A stretch of DNA of 64,000 nt from Patulibacter defluvii. GTDB taxonomy: Bacteria; Actinomycetota; Thermoleophilia; Solirubrobacterales; Solirubrobacteraceae. The position numbers and the translations under genes are program-made. Below the pieces are notes generated by a model. That model searched no databases. It was given only the letters and a program-made list of their open reading frames with translations, and had not been told where the DNA came from. Positions 49,931 to 59,002 of this stretch are shown one piece after another (within the stretch, counting starts at the first letter, position 1; every line of letters starts with the position of its first letter). Location of the stretch: contig NZ_JAWZSQ010000007.1 of assembly GCF_034096925.1 (NCBI RefSeq), positions 1-64,000 on the forward strand. The letters are read 5' to 3'.

Positions 49931-51817
49931 TCAGCGGCCGCGGCCGCCGTCGCGGCTGCCCGGCTCGATCGGGCGCCGGACCCGGGCCGGGCTCGGCGCC
50001 TCGGCCTGGGGCGCCGGAGCGGCGGCCGCCGGAGCCGGAGCGGCCTGAGCCGGGGTGGCCGGGCCCGGGACGGCCTGCGCCGGAGTCGGCTGGACCGGAG
50101 CGGCCTGCGCCTGGGCCGGCGCGGCCTCCGCCTCGACCTCGGGCTGCGGCGAGCGCTGGGTGCCCGGTTCGACCGGCAGCGGGGTCGGGGTCGGGGTCGA
50201 CGCAGCGGGGCTGGCCGACGCGGCGGGCGTGGCGGACGACGACGTCGCCGGGCTCGCGGACGCGGGCGCCGGGGTGGGCGCCGGGGCCGCGGGCACGGCC
50301 GGAGCCTCGGCCGCAGCCGCCGTCGGAGCGGCCGCGGACGCCGGGGCCGCCCCAGCGGCCGGCGGCGACGAGGCCGGAGTCCCCGAGACCGCGGCCCCCG
50401 CCCCCGCGTCCGCCCCCGCCAGAACGCCGCCGGAGGCCGCGGCAGCAGCCCCGCCATCGCCGGCGGGCACGGCCACCGGGCCGTCGCTCCCCGCCACGAC
50501 CGTGTCGCCGGCGCCCGGCATCGCGGTCGAGGGGGGCGTCGTCGGGTGAGCCTGGTCGGCGAAGCGGTCCTGGACCGACTTGCGAGTGCTGCCCAGGCGG
50601 GCGCCGACGGCCATCGCGGGCAGCTCGACGAACTTGTGCAGCAGGTAGGAGATCGCCATGGTCGGGATCACGGCCAGGAACCACGTCACCGCACCGGTCC
50701 CGAGCGGGTCGGTGGTGACGTGGTCGTGGACCCAGGGGACGATCGCGAACATGATCGGCACGTGGACGACGTAGACCGGGTACGTCATGGGACCGAACCA
50801 CAGGACCCAGCGCCAGCGCATGAAGGCCGGCGGCTCGCGATCGGCCAGCTCGTGGAGCAGGATCCCGAGCATCAGGACCGACATCGCCAGCACGGTGCCG
50901 TAGATCGCCACGCCCGGTCCCCAGCTGTCGGCCCCGACCGCGGTGCCGACCGGCATCGCGACGATCGCCAGCACCAGCGCCACGCCCAGCAGGGCCGCCG
51001 GCACCCAGCGGCGCATCCGCTGCGCGAACGCCGGCAGCCAGCCCGCCACCTCGGCCGTGGCGATGATCACGCCCGGCATGAACGCGGCGAACGCGGTCGG
51101 CACCGTCTGCGGCAGGTTCGAGTTCCGCCCCGCGTAGACCGAGATCACCGTCAATAGGCTGGCGAAGGCGATGATCACCCACGCCCGCAGGTTGACCGAG
51201 CCGGCGCGGATCGCGTTCATCGCCTTCAGCAGCACCCAGAGGCCCGCCGGCAGCAGCAGGTAGATGATGAACTCCACGTGCAGCGACCAGGCGTGGCCGA
51301 CGTGCTTCCAGCCGCCACCGGTCGATCCGTCGTCGCTGACCAGCAGGCTGCCGACCGCCAGGAAGTGCTTCGGCGTGACGCCGTGGCGACCCCAGCCCCA
51401 GATCAGCAGCGACAGCACCAGCACCGTCAGGAACAGCGGGTGCACGCGCAGGATCCGGCGCAGGACGTAGCGGAACGAGTTCGGCCAGCGCCGTCCGTGC
51501 AGCACCGAGGCCAGGAACGGCCGCGCGATCAGGTACGCCGACAGCACGAAGAACAGCAGCAGGATGCCGCCGAAGGCCCGCAGCACCAGGCCGGGCACGT
51601 CGCCCAGCTGGTCGCGCAGGTCGAGCGTCGCGTACGCCTTCGGCGTGAACGCCGCGGTCAGGAGCAACCCGACCGCGAACGCGTGCCAGGTGTACACGGC
51701 GAGCGAGCCGTAGGCCCGCATCGAGTCGCCGCTCCAGAACTCGCGCAAGCGCACCGTCTGGACCGGCGGCGCCCCCGCGGCCGGTCCCGTCATCCGTGTC
51801 CCCCGACCCTTGCCCAT
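49931..51817 (-). CDS. acyltransferase family 3 membrane protein with long Ala/Pro tail
   Basis: The 628-aa product is an integral membrane O-acyltransferase, probably acetylating a cell-surface glycan. About ten helices span residues 35-410. Family features are the N-terminal AVYTWHAFAVG (catalytic-type His), FGGILLLFFVLSAYLIARPFL and RRILRVHPLFL. Residues about 430-628 are an unusual low-complexity Ala/Pro/Ser/Thr tail that resembles a wall-spanning linker and ends basic. ATG 51817 is used; ATG 51793 (MTGPAAG) is also possible. Confidence 0.88.
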   Translation of the reverse strand: MGKGRGTRMTGPAAGAPPVQTVRLREFWSGDSMRAYGSLAVYTWHAFAVGLLLTAAFTPKAYATLDLRDQLGDVPGLVLRAFGGILLLFFVLSAYLIARPFLASVLHGRRWPNSFRYVLRRILRVHPLFLTVLVLSLLIWGWGRHGVTPKHFLAVGSLLVSDDGSTGGGWKHVGHAWSLHVEFIIYLLLPAGLWVLLKAMNAIRAGSVNLRAWVIIAFASLLTVISVYAGRNSNLPQTVPTAFAAFMPGVIIATAEVAGWLPAFAQRMRRWVPAALLGVALVLAIVAMPVGTAVGADSWGPGVAIYGTVLAMSVLMLGILLHELADREPPAFMRWRWVLWFGPMTYPVYVVHVPIMFAIVPWVHDHVTTDPLGTGAVTWFLAVIPTMAISYLLHKFVELPAMAVGARLGSTRKSVQDRFADQAHPTTPPSTAMPGAGDTVVAGSDGPVAVPAGDGGAAAAASGGVLAGADAGAGAAVSGTPASSPPAAGAAPASAAAPTAAAAEAPAVPAAPAPTPAPASASPATSSSATPAASASPAASTPTPTPLPVEPGTQRSPQPEVEAEAAPAQAQAAPVQPTPAQAVPGPATPAQAAPAPAAAAPAPQAEAPSPARVRRPIEPGSRDGGRGR

Positions 51818-51929
51818 CGGGGCGCGAGTCTACATCGGTCGAGCGGGGTCCAACCAGGGCCGTGCGCCGAGCACCTTCTGTGATCGGGTCACCTTGAGCG
51901 TTCGGGCCCGGAGCGCCACAATCGGCTCG

Positions 51930-52292
51930 GTGAGTGCGACCGGCGCGGTCAACCAGGTGGAGCTGCGGCGCTACGTGCGGCGGGTCGACGACCGCTGGCC
52001 GCTCGAGCGGGCCCTGCTCGGCGGCGCCCGCGTCGCCGACCAGCAGGGCGTCGGCCCCCAGCGCGAGCGGGGGCCCGAGTTCGTCGTGATCCTCGTCTCC
52101 GAGGCCTTCGACGGCGTCCCGTGGCTGGAGCGCGTCCACACCGCCGCCAGCCTCTGGGACCGCAGCGAGATGGGCGACGACCCCGACGTCCACTGCTACA
52201 CGCCGACCGAGTTCGAGCGCCGCTCCACGACCCTGCCGCGGCTGCGGCGGGCCCTGGAGCACACGGTCGACGTGCTCGCCCCGGTCGGCTGA
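51930..52292 (+). CDS. small nucleotidyltransferase-like/hypothetical protein
   Basis: The 120-aa product from GTG 51930 has no signal or membrane helix. The core FVVILVSEAFDGVPWLERVHTAASLWD and VHCYTPTEFERRS resembles short nucleotidyltransferase-fold proteins found in actinobacteria, but no GS-x-D metal site is visible, so activity is doubtful. It is divergent from the acyltransferase and converges on nadA. Confidence 0.6.
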   Translation: MSATGAVNQVELRRYVRRVDDRWPLERALLGGARVADQQGVGPQRERGPEFVVILVSEAFDGVPWLERVHTAASLWDRSEMGDDPDVHCYTPTEFERRSTTLPRLRRALEHTVDVLAPVG

Positions 52293-52301
52293 GGCTGAGC
52301 G

Positions 52302-53408
52302 CTACTCGCCGCCGAGCGGCGCGTTGGCGTCGCGGCCGATCGCGACCATCCGCTCGATCGGCAGCTTGGCCCGGCGGGCGATCTCGTCCGGCACCTTGAC
52401 CAGGCCGGTGCCGTCGCGCAGCGTGTCGCGCAGCTTCGGCAGCGTGATCATCTTCATGTAGCGGCACGAGGCCTGCTCGTTGGCGGCCACGAAGTCGACG
52501 TCGGGGGCGGCCATCCGCAGCGGATGCAGCATCCCCGTCTCGGTCGCGACGATCGTCGTCGGCCGCTTCGCCGCGCCGCCGGCGGCCTTCTCCTGCTCGA
52601 CGGCGAAGTCGAGCATCCCGCCGGTCGAGAGCATGTGGACGCCCTCGCTGGCCACGTCGCCGGCCGCGACGTACTCCATCACCTGGGTCGAGCAGCCGCA
52701 CTCGGGGTGGATCAGGAAGTCGGCCCCGGGGTGCTCGGCGCGCACGCGGTCGATGTCGCTGGGGCGGATCCCGGCGTGGACGTGGCACTCGCCGTCCCAG
52801 ACGTGGAAGCCGGTCAGCGGCGGCTTGCCGGCGGCGGCGCGGTCGGCGGCGATCCGCTTCTGCACGTAGGAGCCGAGGAACATGTCGGGCCCGAACAGGA
52901 CCTCGGTGTCCTCGCCGTGCTCGCGGTAGAGCGCCTCGACCACCGGGACGGCGTTCGACGAGGTGACGCAGTAGTCGGTCAGCGCCTTGACCTCGGCCGT
53001 CGTGTTGACGTACATCACCGTGATCGCGCCGGGGTGCTTGGCCTGCCACTCGCGCAGCTGGTCGGCGGTGATCGAGTCGGCCAGCGAGCAGCCGGCGTCG
53101 ACGTCGGGGATCAGGACGGTCTTCTCGGGGCTCAGGACCGAGGCCGACTCGGCCATGAAGTGGACGCCGCAGAAGACGATCGTCTGCGCGTCGGTCTTCG
53201 CCGCCTCGATCGAGAGCCCGAGCGAGTCGCCGACGACGTCGGCCACGTCCTGGATCTCCGGCAGCTGGTAGTTGTGCGCCAGGATCACCGCGTTCTTCTC
53301 GCGCGCGAGCTGGCGGACCTCGGCCTGCAGGGCCCGCAGCTCGTCCTCGGCGAGGGCGGGAACGCCCGCGCGGACCGGGTCGGGGGCCATCGGGAGGGGG
53401 GTCGTCAC
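52302..53408 (-). CDS. nadA: quinolinate synthase
   Basis: The 368-aa [4Fe-4S] enzyme condenses iminoaspartate with dihydroxyacetone phosphate to quinolinate in NAD synthesis. The three cluster Cys positions are visible in IVFCGVHFMAES, HPECGCSTQV and EQASCRYMKM. AHNYQLPEIQDVADVVGDS is the characteristic N-terminal substrate motif. It starts at GTG 53408, overlapping the nadC stop (GTGA), so nadC and nadA are co-transcribed with nadC first. The aspartate oxidase gene nadB is not in the window. Confidence 0.96.
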   Translation of the reverse strand: MTTPLPMAPDPVRAGVPALAEDELRALQAEVRQLAREKNAVILAHNYQLPEIQDVADVVGDSLGLSIEAAKTDAQTIVFCGVHFMAESASVLSPEKTVLIPDVDAGCSLADSITADQLREWQAKHPGAITVMYVNTTAEVKALTDYCVTSSNAVPVVEALYREHGEDTEVLFGPDMFLGSYVQKRIAADRAAAGKPPLTGFHVWDGECHVHAGIRPSDIDRVRAEHPGADFLIHPECGCSTQVMEYVAAGDVASEGVHMLSTGGMLDFAVEQEKAAGGAAKRPTTIVATETGMLHPLRMAAPDVDFVAANEQASCRYMKMITLPKLRDTLRDGTGLVKVPDEIARRAKLPIERMVAIGRDANAPLGGE

Positions 53409-54271
53409 GACAGGGGCTCCAGGATCAGGGAGAGGTCGAGCACCGGGGCCGAGTGCGTCAACGCACCGGACGAGATGAAGTCTACGCCGGTCGCCGCGAT
53501 GCCCCCGACGGTGGTCAGGTCGACGTTCCCCGACGCCTCGAGCGGCACCCGGCCGGCGACCAGCGCGACCGCCTCACGCAGCTCCTCGTTGGTCATGTTG
53601 TCGAGCAGGATCCGGTAGCGGTCGGCGGGCAGGCCGACCTCCTCGGCGGCGGCCAGCGCCTCGCGGACCTCGTCCAGGTCGCGGCACTCGGACTCGATCG
53701 GCAGGTCGGGCCGGTGGGCGTGCGCCGCCCGCACCGCCGCGCCGACGCCGCCGGCCATCGCGGCGTGGTTCTCCTTGATCAGGATCTGGTCGTAGAGCCC
53801 GATCCGGTGGTTGCCGCCGCCGCCCGTCGCCACCGCCTGCTTCTCCAACAGCCGCAGGCCCGGCGTCGTCTTGCGGGTGTCGATGACGACCGCCTTGGTG
53901 CCGGCCACCGCGTCGACGTAGCGGCGGGTCAGCGTCGCCACGCCCGAGAGCCGGCCGAGGAAGTTGAGCGCCGTCCGCTCGCCGGCCAGCAGCGACCGCG
54001 CCGAGCCCTCGGCCCGCAGCACCGGGCCCTGCTCGCGCCAGACGCCCTCGTCGGTCAGCGCCGTCACCCGCAGGTCGCCGTCGACCGCCAGCAGCACCCG
54101 CCGGGCGACGTCGAGCCCGGCGACCACGCCCGGCGCCTTCTGGGTCACCGTCGCCGTCGCCCGCAGCCCCTCCGGCACCGTGGCCAGGCTGGTGGCGTCG
54201 CCGTCGCCGAGGTCCTCGGCGAGGGCGCGGGCGATCAGGTCGTCGAGCAGGTCGTCGGGCACGGACGGCAT
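53405..54271 (-). CDS. nadC: nicotinate-nucleotide pyrophosphorylase (quinolinate phosphoribosyltransferase)
   Basis: The 288-aa enzyme converts quinolinate and PRPP to nicotinate mononucleotide. The diagnostic segments are RTALNFLGRLSGVATLT, IDTRKTTPGLRLLEKQAV, GGGGNHRIGLYDQILIKENH and LEASGNVDLTTV, all conserved. ATG 54271 gives normal length. It heads the nadC-nadA unit and ends 4 bases inside the nadA start. Confidence 0.96.
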   Translation of the reverse strand: MPSVPDDLLDDLIARALAEDLGDGDATSLATVPEGLRATATVTQKAPGVVAGLDVARRVLLAVDGDLRVTALTDEGVWREQGPVLRAEGSARSLLAGERTALNFLGRLSGVATLTRRYVDAVAGTKAVVIDTRKTTPGLRLLEKQAVATGGGGNHRIGLYDQILIKENHAAMAGGVGAAVRAAHAHRPDLPIESECRDLDEVREALAAAEEVGLPADRYRILLDNMTNEELREAVALVAGRVPLEASGNVDLTTVGGIAATGVDFISSGALTHSAPVLDLSLILEPLS

Positions 54272-54321
54272 CGCGAACGAGGATAGGCAACGCCCGCCGC
54301 CAGCGGCTGCCGAACGGGCGA

Positions 54322-55023
54322 TCAGGCGCCGGCCAGGCAGCGCGCGAGCGCCGCCGGCAGCGCGGCCGGGGCGGCGACCAGCACGGTGGCGCCGGCCGCG
54401 GTCAGCTCCGGCTCGCGGCCGCCGGCCCAGGTGACCCCGACCGCCGGCACCGCGCAGGCCCGCGCGGCGTCGACGTCGTGGTGGCGGTCCCCCACCATCG
54501 CCGCCCGCGCCCCGTCCGGGTCGCCGTGCTCGGCCAGCGCCGCCCGCAGCGAGCGTGCCTTCGGCACGTGCCGCTCCTCCGGCCCCGGCGCGTGGACGGC
54601 GGCGATCCGCGCGTCGAGCCCGGTCGTCGCCAGCACGGCGAGCGCGGCCGGGCGGATCTTCGAGGTCACCAGCACCAGCCGCCAGCCGTCGTCGCGCAGC
54701 CGGTCGAGCGCCTCCGGCACCCCCGGCACCGGGACGGTCGCCGGGATCCCCTCGGCGACGTAGCGCCGGCGGTAGGCGTGGAGCAGCGCGTCGGCCGTCG
54801 CCGCCGCCTCGGCCGCGACGACGGTGCCGGCGGCGACCGCCTCGGCGGTCAGCGCCTCGGCGGTCTCCTCCAGCGGCGGGCCGAGGAAGCGGTGGAGCGT
54901 GGCCGGCGCGCGGTCGGGCAGGCCGCACTCGGCCAGCGCGCCGCGCATCGCCGTCGCGAACGGCCCCCGCGAGTCGACGAGGGTGCCGTCCAGGTCGAGG
55001 CAGGCCAGCGGCGCCGCCGTCAC
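54322..55023 (-). CDS. HAD-family phosphatase (phosphoglycolate-phosphatase-like)
   Basis: The 233-aa hydrolase has motif I LDLDGTLVDSRGP (nucleophile Asp), a helical cap, motif II VTSK, motif III Lys in PKARSL and motif IV GDRHHDVDAARA. It is close to PGP/Gph-type phosphatases acting on small phosphate esters. It starts at GTG 55023, overlapping the stop of the lipoprotein upstream (GTGA). Confidence 0.88.
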   Translation of the reverse strand: MTAAPLACLDLDGTLVDSRGPFATAMRGALAECGLPDRAPATLHRFLGPPLEETAEALTAEAVAAGTVVAAEAAATADALLHAYRRRYVAEGIPATVPVPGVPEALDRLRDDGWRLVLVTSKIRPAALAVLATTGLDARIAAVHAPGPEERHVPKARSLRAALAEHGDPDGARAAMVGDRHHDVDAARACAVPAVGVTWAGGREPELTAAGATVLVAAPAALPAALARCLAGA

Positions 55024-55709
55024 TTCCACTGCCAGGAGCCGCGCAGCTCGTCGAGCGCCTGGCGCGGGGCGTCGAGGTCGTCGCCGGCCGGGATCGTCAC
55101 CTGCAGGTAGTAGGCGGTGTCGCCCTTGACCGTCACGATCTGGCGGTTCTCGAGGTAGGTCCGGGCCCGCTGCTGGAGGTCGACCACCAGCGCCCGCCGG
55201 CCGTCGACCTCGGTGTCGCGGCCGATCCGCAGGTTGCGCAGCTCGCCGCTGCGGATGCTGGAGATCACCGTCCGCTTGAACCGCGTCCAGTCGCTGTCCG
55301 CCTGGGCGGCGGCGCCGGGCGCGTTGAGGGTCATGACGACGATCAGGCCCTTGGCCGGGCTGCCGCCGGAACCCTTGGCGACGAGCATCGCGACCGGCTT
55401 CAGGCCGCCCCCGGGGGTGCTCTTGGCCAGCGCCTTGCGGAGCGCCGCCGGCGAGTGCTCCCAGCCGCTGGGGACGGCGAACGAGGCCGCGTCCAGGTCG
55501 ACCCGGCCGTCGGTGCCGGTGGTGGCAGTCGTGGCCGTGGTGTCGGTGGTCGTGGTCGGGCTGGTCGTCGTCCCCGTGGTGGTGGTCGGGGTCGAGGCCG
55601 CGGTGGTGACGGTCGACGTCACGGTCTTGCCGCCGTCGTCGCCACCGCAGCCGCTCACGGCCAGGGCCGCGGCGGAGGCCAGCGTCAGGCCGGCTGCACG
55701 CCATCGCAT
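55020..55709 (-). CDS. Thr-rich lipoprotein, LpqN-like fold (unknown function)
   Basis: The 229-aa product has a lipobox AVSGC (Cys21) followed by a Thr-rich linker of about 40 residues, then a compact alpha/beta domain (residues about 70-229) with ALVVDLQQRARTYLENRQIV and a Trp-containing end. A related lipoprotein occurs at 57124, on the other side of the acyl-CoA dehydrogenase. Such domains are found in actinobacterial envelope lipoproteins of uncertain role. Confidence 0.75.
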   Translation of the reverse strand: MRWRAAGLTLASAAALAVSGCGGDDGGKTVTSTVTTAASTPTTTTGTTTSPTTTTDTTATTATTGTDGRVDLDAASFAVPSGWEHSPAALRKALAKSTPGGGLKPVAMLVAKGSGGSPAKGLIVVMTLNAPGAAAQADSDWTRFKRTVISSIRSGELRNLRIGRDTEVDGRRALVVDLQQRARTYLENRQIVTVKGDTAYYLQVTIPAGDDLDAPRQALDELRGSWQWK

Positions 55710-55827
55710 CTCGGGTTCTCCAGTCTCGGGTTCGGGACCGCGGGCGGGAGGGCGCGCTCGCGTCGTCCGCAGGCTACTGCGGCCGCCGCGCGCGTTCGTC
55801 CCCCGCCCGGGGGCCCCGGACCACTCG

Positions 55828-56991
55828 CTAGAGCCCGAGGGTCTTGGCGATGATGTTGCGCTGGATGTCGTTGGTGCCGCCGAAGGTAGTGGCGACCAGC
55901 GAGTACGGGACCTGGCGGGCGATGTCGTACTCGACCGCGTAGCCGTAGCCGCCGTGGATCTTGAACGCGCGGTTGACCGTCCGCTCGGCGACCTCGGTGG
56001 CGTAGACCTTCGCCATCGACGCCTCCTTCGGGAACAGCGCCGTCGGGTTGCGGGCCACGTCGCCGGCGACCTTGTAGACGAGCAGCCGGGCCAGCTCGAC
56101 CTCGGTCGCCATGTCGGCCAGCCGGTGCTGCTGGACCTGGAAGCGGCCGATCGGCTTGCCGAACTGGACCCGCTCCTTGGCGTACTGGAGGGCGTCCTCG
56201 AACGCCTTCGTCGCCTGCCCCAGGGCCAGCGCGCCGATGATCAGCCGCTCGACGTTGAGGCCCGAGGTCAGCTGCAGCCAACCGTTGCCGACCTCGCCGA
56301 GGACCGCGTCGTCGCCGACCACGACGTCGTCCAGGTAGACGTAGTTGACCTCGTCGACGCCGCCCATCGTCTTGATCCGCTCGACCCGCACGCCCTCGGC
56401 GTCCGGCTCGACCCAGATCATCCCCAGGCCCTCGTGCTTGGGGTGGGAGGGATCGGACTTCGACGAGTCGCGGCAGACGATCAGGATCCGGTCGGCGATG
56501 TGGGCGTTCGAGATCCAGACCTTGACGCCGTTCAGCTTCCAGCCGCCGTCGACCCGCTCGGCCTTGGTGGTCAGCGAGGCGACGTCGGAGCCGGACTCCG
56601 GCTCGGACATCGCGATCGCCTCGACCCCGCCGGCGGCGACGTTGCCGAGCACCAGCTGCTTCTGCTCCTCGGTGGCGAACTTCATCACCGCCCCGGCGAC
56701 GATCAGCGAGACCGCGTAGGCGCCGATCGGCGCCCCGGCCCGCATCATCTCCTCGAGCAGGATCATCTCCTCGACGATCCCGCCGCCGGCGCCGCCGTAC
56801 TGCTCGGGGATGCTCGGGCCCAGCAGCCCGGCCTCGCCGAGCTTGCGGCTCAGCTCGTCGCTGTGGTGGCTGCGGTGGCCGTCGGTCAGCCGCTCGAGCT
56901 GCTCGGCGCTGCCGACCTCGCGCTGGAAGAGGTCGCGCAGGGCGTCGCGGTAGGCCTGCTGCTCGTCGCTGAAGGTGAAGTCGATCGCCAT
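55828..56991 (-). CDS. acyl-CoA dehydrogenase
   Basis: The 387-aa flavoprotein has the usual three domains: EQYGGAGGGIVEEMILLEEM, AIAMSEPESGSDVASL (FAD/substrate loop) and KIHGGYGYAVEYDIAR with the C-terminal TFGGTNDIQRNIIA. In the last motif the common catalytic Glu is replaced by Gly, so the base must lie elsewhere. ATG 56991. The operator-like GGCTGGCCAACCGGG lies 72 bases upstream. It is flanked by two related lipoprotein genes. Confidence 0.9.
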   Translation of the reverse strand: MAIDFTFSDEQQAYRDALRDLFQREVGSAEQLERLTDGHRSHHSDELSRKLGEAGLLGPSIPEQYGGAGGGIVEEMILLEEMMRAGAPIGAYAVSLIVAGAVMKFATEEQKQLVLGNVAAGGVEAIAMSEPESGSDVASLTTKAERVDGGWKLNGVKVWISNAHIADRILIVCRDSSKSDPSHPKHEGLGMIWVEPDAEGVRVERIKTMGGVDEVNYVYLDDVVVGDDAVLGEVGNGWLQLTSGLNVERLIIGALALGQATKAFEDALQYAKERVQFGKPIGRFQVQQHRLADMATEVELARLLVYKVAGDVARNPTALFPKEASMAKVYATEVAERTVNRAFKIHGGYGYAVEYDIARQVPYSLVATTFGGTNDIQRNIIAKTLGL

Positions 56992-57063
56992 CGGGGGTCT
57001 CCGGTCCAGTGGGCGCCGTGGGTCCTCCGTGCCCGCGGCGCGTCACGGCGCATGCTACTGGCT

Positions 57064-57078
57064 GGCTGGCCAACCGGG
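57064..57078. promoter_or_regulatory. possible acyl-CoA dehydrogenase operator, second copy
   Basis: GGCTGGCCAACCGGG differs at one base from the sequence at 13331-13345. It lies in the 132-base gap between the lipoprotein at 57124 and the dehydrogenase start at 56991. Confidence 0.35.
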
Positions 57079-57123
57079 AAAGGTCGTGCGGCGACGAGCG
57101 CCCGCCGCCGGCCGCTCCGACCG

Positions 57124-57792
57124 TCAGCGGCGGTCGGTCCAGCGCCAGCTGCGGACCACCGTCCGCAGCAGCGATTCGGCGGCCGAGCGTGACCGGCTCG
57201 GCACCAGGCCGTCGATCGTCAGCAGCTTGTCGCCGCGCGCCACCAGGTAGCGCAAGACCAGCACCTTCAGCCCCTCGAAGCGGCCGGTCGCCTCGGCCCG
57301 GTAGGCGCGCAGGCCGCCGAGCCGGCCGTCGGCCAGCCCCTTGACCCGCTTGCCGCCGAGGCCGCGCAGGCCCTCGACCGCCTCGGTCCGCATCGACTCG
57401 CGGTCGCCGATGTCGACCAGGTCGCCGATCGGCTTGGTCGAGACCCCGATCAAGCCGACGTCGCCCGACGACCGGGCCAGCCCGACCAGCAGCTTCTGGG
57501 GCGGCGCGATCACCCGCCGGAAGCGGGTGGTGCTGTTCTCGACCCCGGCGTCGACCCGGAAGCGGAACCCGCGGCCGCGGACGGCGCCGTCGCGCAGCCG
57601 GGCCGGGCCGGCCGGGGTCACGACCCGCCGCCGCGGCCGCTCGGCGGTGGTGGTCGTGGTCGAGCCCGTGGTCGACGTGGTGGTGGTCAGCGGCGCCGGG
57701 CCGGAGGCCGTTCCGCCGTCGTCGCCGCAGCCGGCGACCGCCGCCGGCAGCGCCAGCGCCGCCGCGACCAGCAGGAAGCGCGCGCGCCGCAC
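57124..57792 (-). CDS. Thr-rich lipoprotein, paralogue of the 55020 gene
   Basis: The 222-aa product has a lipobox AVAGC (Cys22), the same CGDDGG start of the mature protein, a Thr/Ser linker and then a domain of about 150 residues ending VVRSWRWTDRR. The arrangement mirrors the lipoprotein at 55020 (lipid anchor, Thr linker, domain ending near Trp). Function unknown. It ends just before prfB in opposite order on the same strand, with a 331-base interval to the other dehydrogenase gene. Confidence 0.72.
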   Translation of the reverse strand: MRRARFLLVAAALALPAAVAGCGDDGGTASGPAPLTTTTSTTGSTTTTTAERPRRRVVTPAGPARLRDGAVRGRGFRFRVDAGVENSTTRFRRVIAPPQKLLVGLARSSGDVGLIGVSTKPIGDLVDIGDRESMRTEAVEGLRGLGGKRVKGLADGRLGGLRAYRAEATGRFEGLKVLVLRYLVARGDKLLTIDGLVPSRSRSAAESLLRTVVRSWRWTDRR

Positions 57793-57801
57793 CGTCGTCC
57801 C

Positions 57802-58929
57802 CTAGGCGCCGGCGGCCGCGGCGTCCTCGCCCTGGCCCGCCTGCTGCAGCAGCCAGGCGCGGACGAACGCGTCGAGATCGCCGTCGAGCACCTGCTGGAC
57901 GTTGCCGGTCTCGACGTTCGTGCGCAGGTCCTTGACCATCGTGTACGGGTTGAGGACGTAGGAGCGGATCTGCGACCCCCAGCCGACGTCCTGGGACTCG
58001 CCCTTCTCCTTGGCGATCTCCTCCGCGCGCTCGCGCTCCGCCCGCTCGATCAGCTTGGCGTAGAGCATCTTCATCGCGGTCATCTTGTTCGCCGACTGCG
58101 AGCGCTCCTGCTGGCAGGCGACGACGATCCCGGTCGGCACGTGGGTCAGGCGGACGGCCGAGTCGGTCTTGTTGACGTGCTGGCCACCGGCGCCGGACGC
58201 GCGGTAGGTGTCGACGCGCAGGTCCTCGTCCTTGATCTCGATGTCGCCGACCTCCTCGACGACCGGCGCCACCTCGAGGCCCGCGAACGCCGTCTGGCGG
58301 CGGCCCTGCGAGTCGAAGGGGCTGATCCGGACCAGCCGGTGGACGCCGCGCTCGGCGCCGTAGAGGCCGTAGGCGTGGTCGCCCTCGACCCGGAAGGTGG
58401 CCGACTTGATCCCCGCCTGCTCGCCGGCGGAGGCCTCGAGCAGGTCGACCTTGAAGCCGCGCCGCTCGGCCCAGCGCATCTCCATCCGCAGCACCATCTC
58501 CGCCCAGTCCTGGGCGTCGGTGCCGCCGGCGCCGGCGTTGACGGTGATCAGCGCGTCGCCGCTGTCGTAGGGGCCGCTGAAGAGCCGCTCCTCCTCCAGC
58601 TCGGCCAGCCGGCGCTCGACCGAGTCCAGCTGCTCGACCAGCTCGCCGGCCAGCTCCTCGTCCTCCTCGGCCAGCTCCAGCAGGCCCTCGAGGTCGTCGA
58701 GGTCGGAGGCCAGGCCGTCGTGGACCTGGAGCTTGCGGGTCGCGCGGGCGTGCTCGCCGCTGACCTTCGCCGCCCGCTCCTGGTCGTCCCAGAAGTCGCC
58801 CGCCCCCATCGCCTGCTCGAGCTCGGCCACGCGATCGCGCAGCTCGTCGGGGCGCAGATGGGGCTGCAGGTCGACGAACCGCTCGCGGGCGTCGGCGATG
58901 CGCTGGGGTGCGGACTCGGGGACGGCCAT
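57802..58929 (-). CDS. prfB: peptide chain release factor 2
   Basis: The 375-aa factor terminates translation at UGA and UAA. The peptidyl-hydrolysis motif GGQHVNKTDS is intact, and the codon-recognition region carries SPFDSQGRR, as in RF2. The frame is continuous: there is no internal UGA frameshift site as in the E. coli gene. The N-terminal helical domain is present. ATG 58929. Confidence 0.96.
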   Translation of the reverse strand: MAVPESAPQRIADARERFVDLQPHLRPDELRDRVAELEQAMGAGDFWDDQERAAKVSGEHARATRKLQVHDGLASDLDDLEGLLELAEEDEELAGELVEQLDSVERRLAELEEERLFSGPYDSGDALITVNAGAGGTDAQDWAEMVLRMEMRWAERRGFKVDLLEASAGEQAGIKSATFRVEGDHAYGLYGAERGVHRLVRISPFDSQGRRQTAFAGLEVAPVVEEVGDIEIKDEDLRVDTYRASGAGGQHVNKTDSAVRLTHVPTGIVVACQQERSQSANKMTAMKMLYAKLIERAERERAEEIAKEKGESQDVGWGSQIRSYVLNPYTMVKDLRTNVETGNVQQVLDGDLDAFVRAWLLQQAGQGEDAAAAGA

Positions 58930-59002
58930 CGAACCAGCGACGCTAGCAGCCGCCCGGCGTGATCGACCCTCCGGGCGCCCCCGGGCCGGATAGGGTCGAG
59001 CC

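Noticed and set aside
50055..50549. Plus-strand 164-codon Ala/Gly-rich frame
   Set aside because: It mirrors the low-complexity tail of the acyltransferase on the other strand and has no ribosome-binding site.
57802..58929. Programmed frameshift in prfB
   Set aside because: The reading frame is continuous from ATG 58929 to the stop; no internal UGA or shift site is seen.
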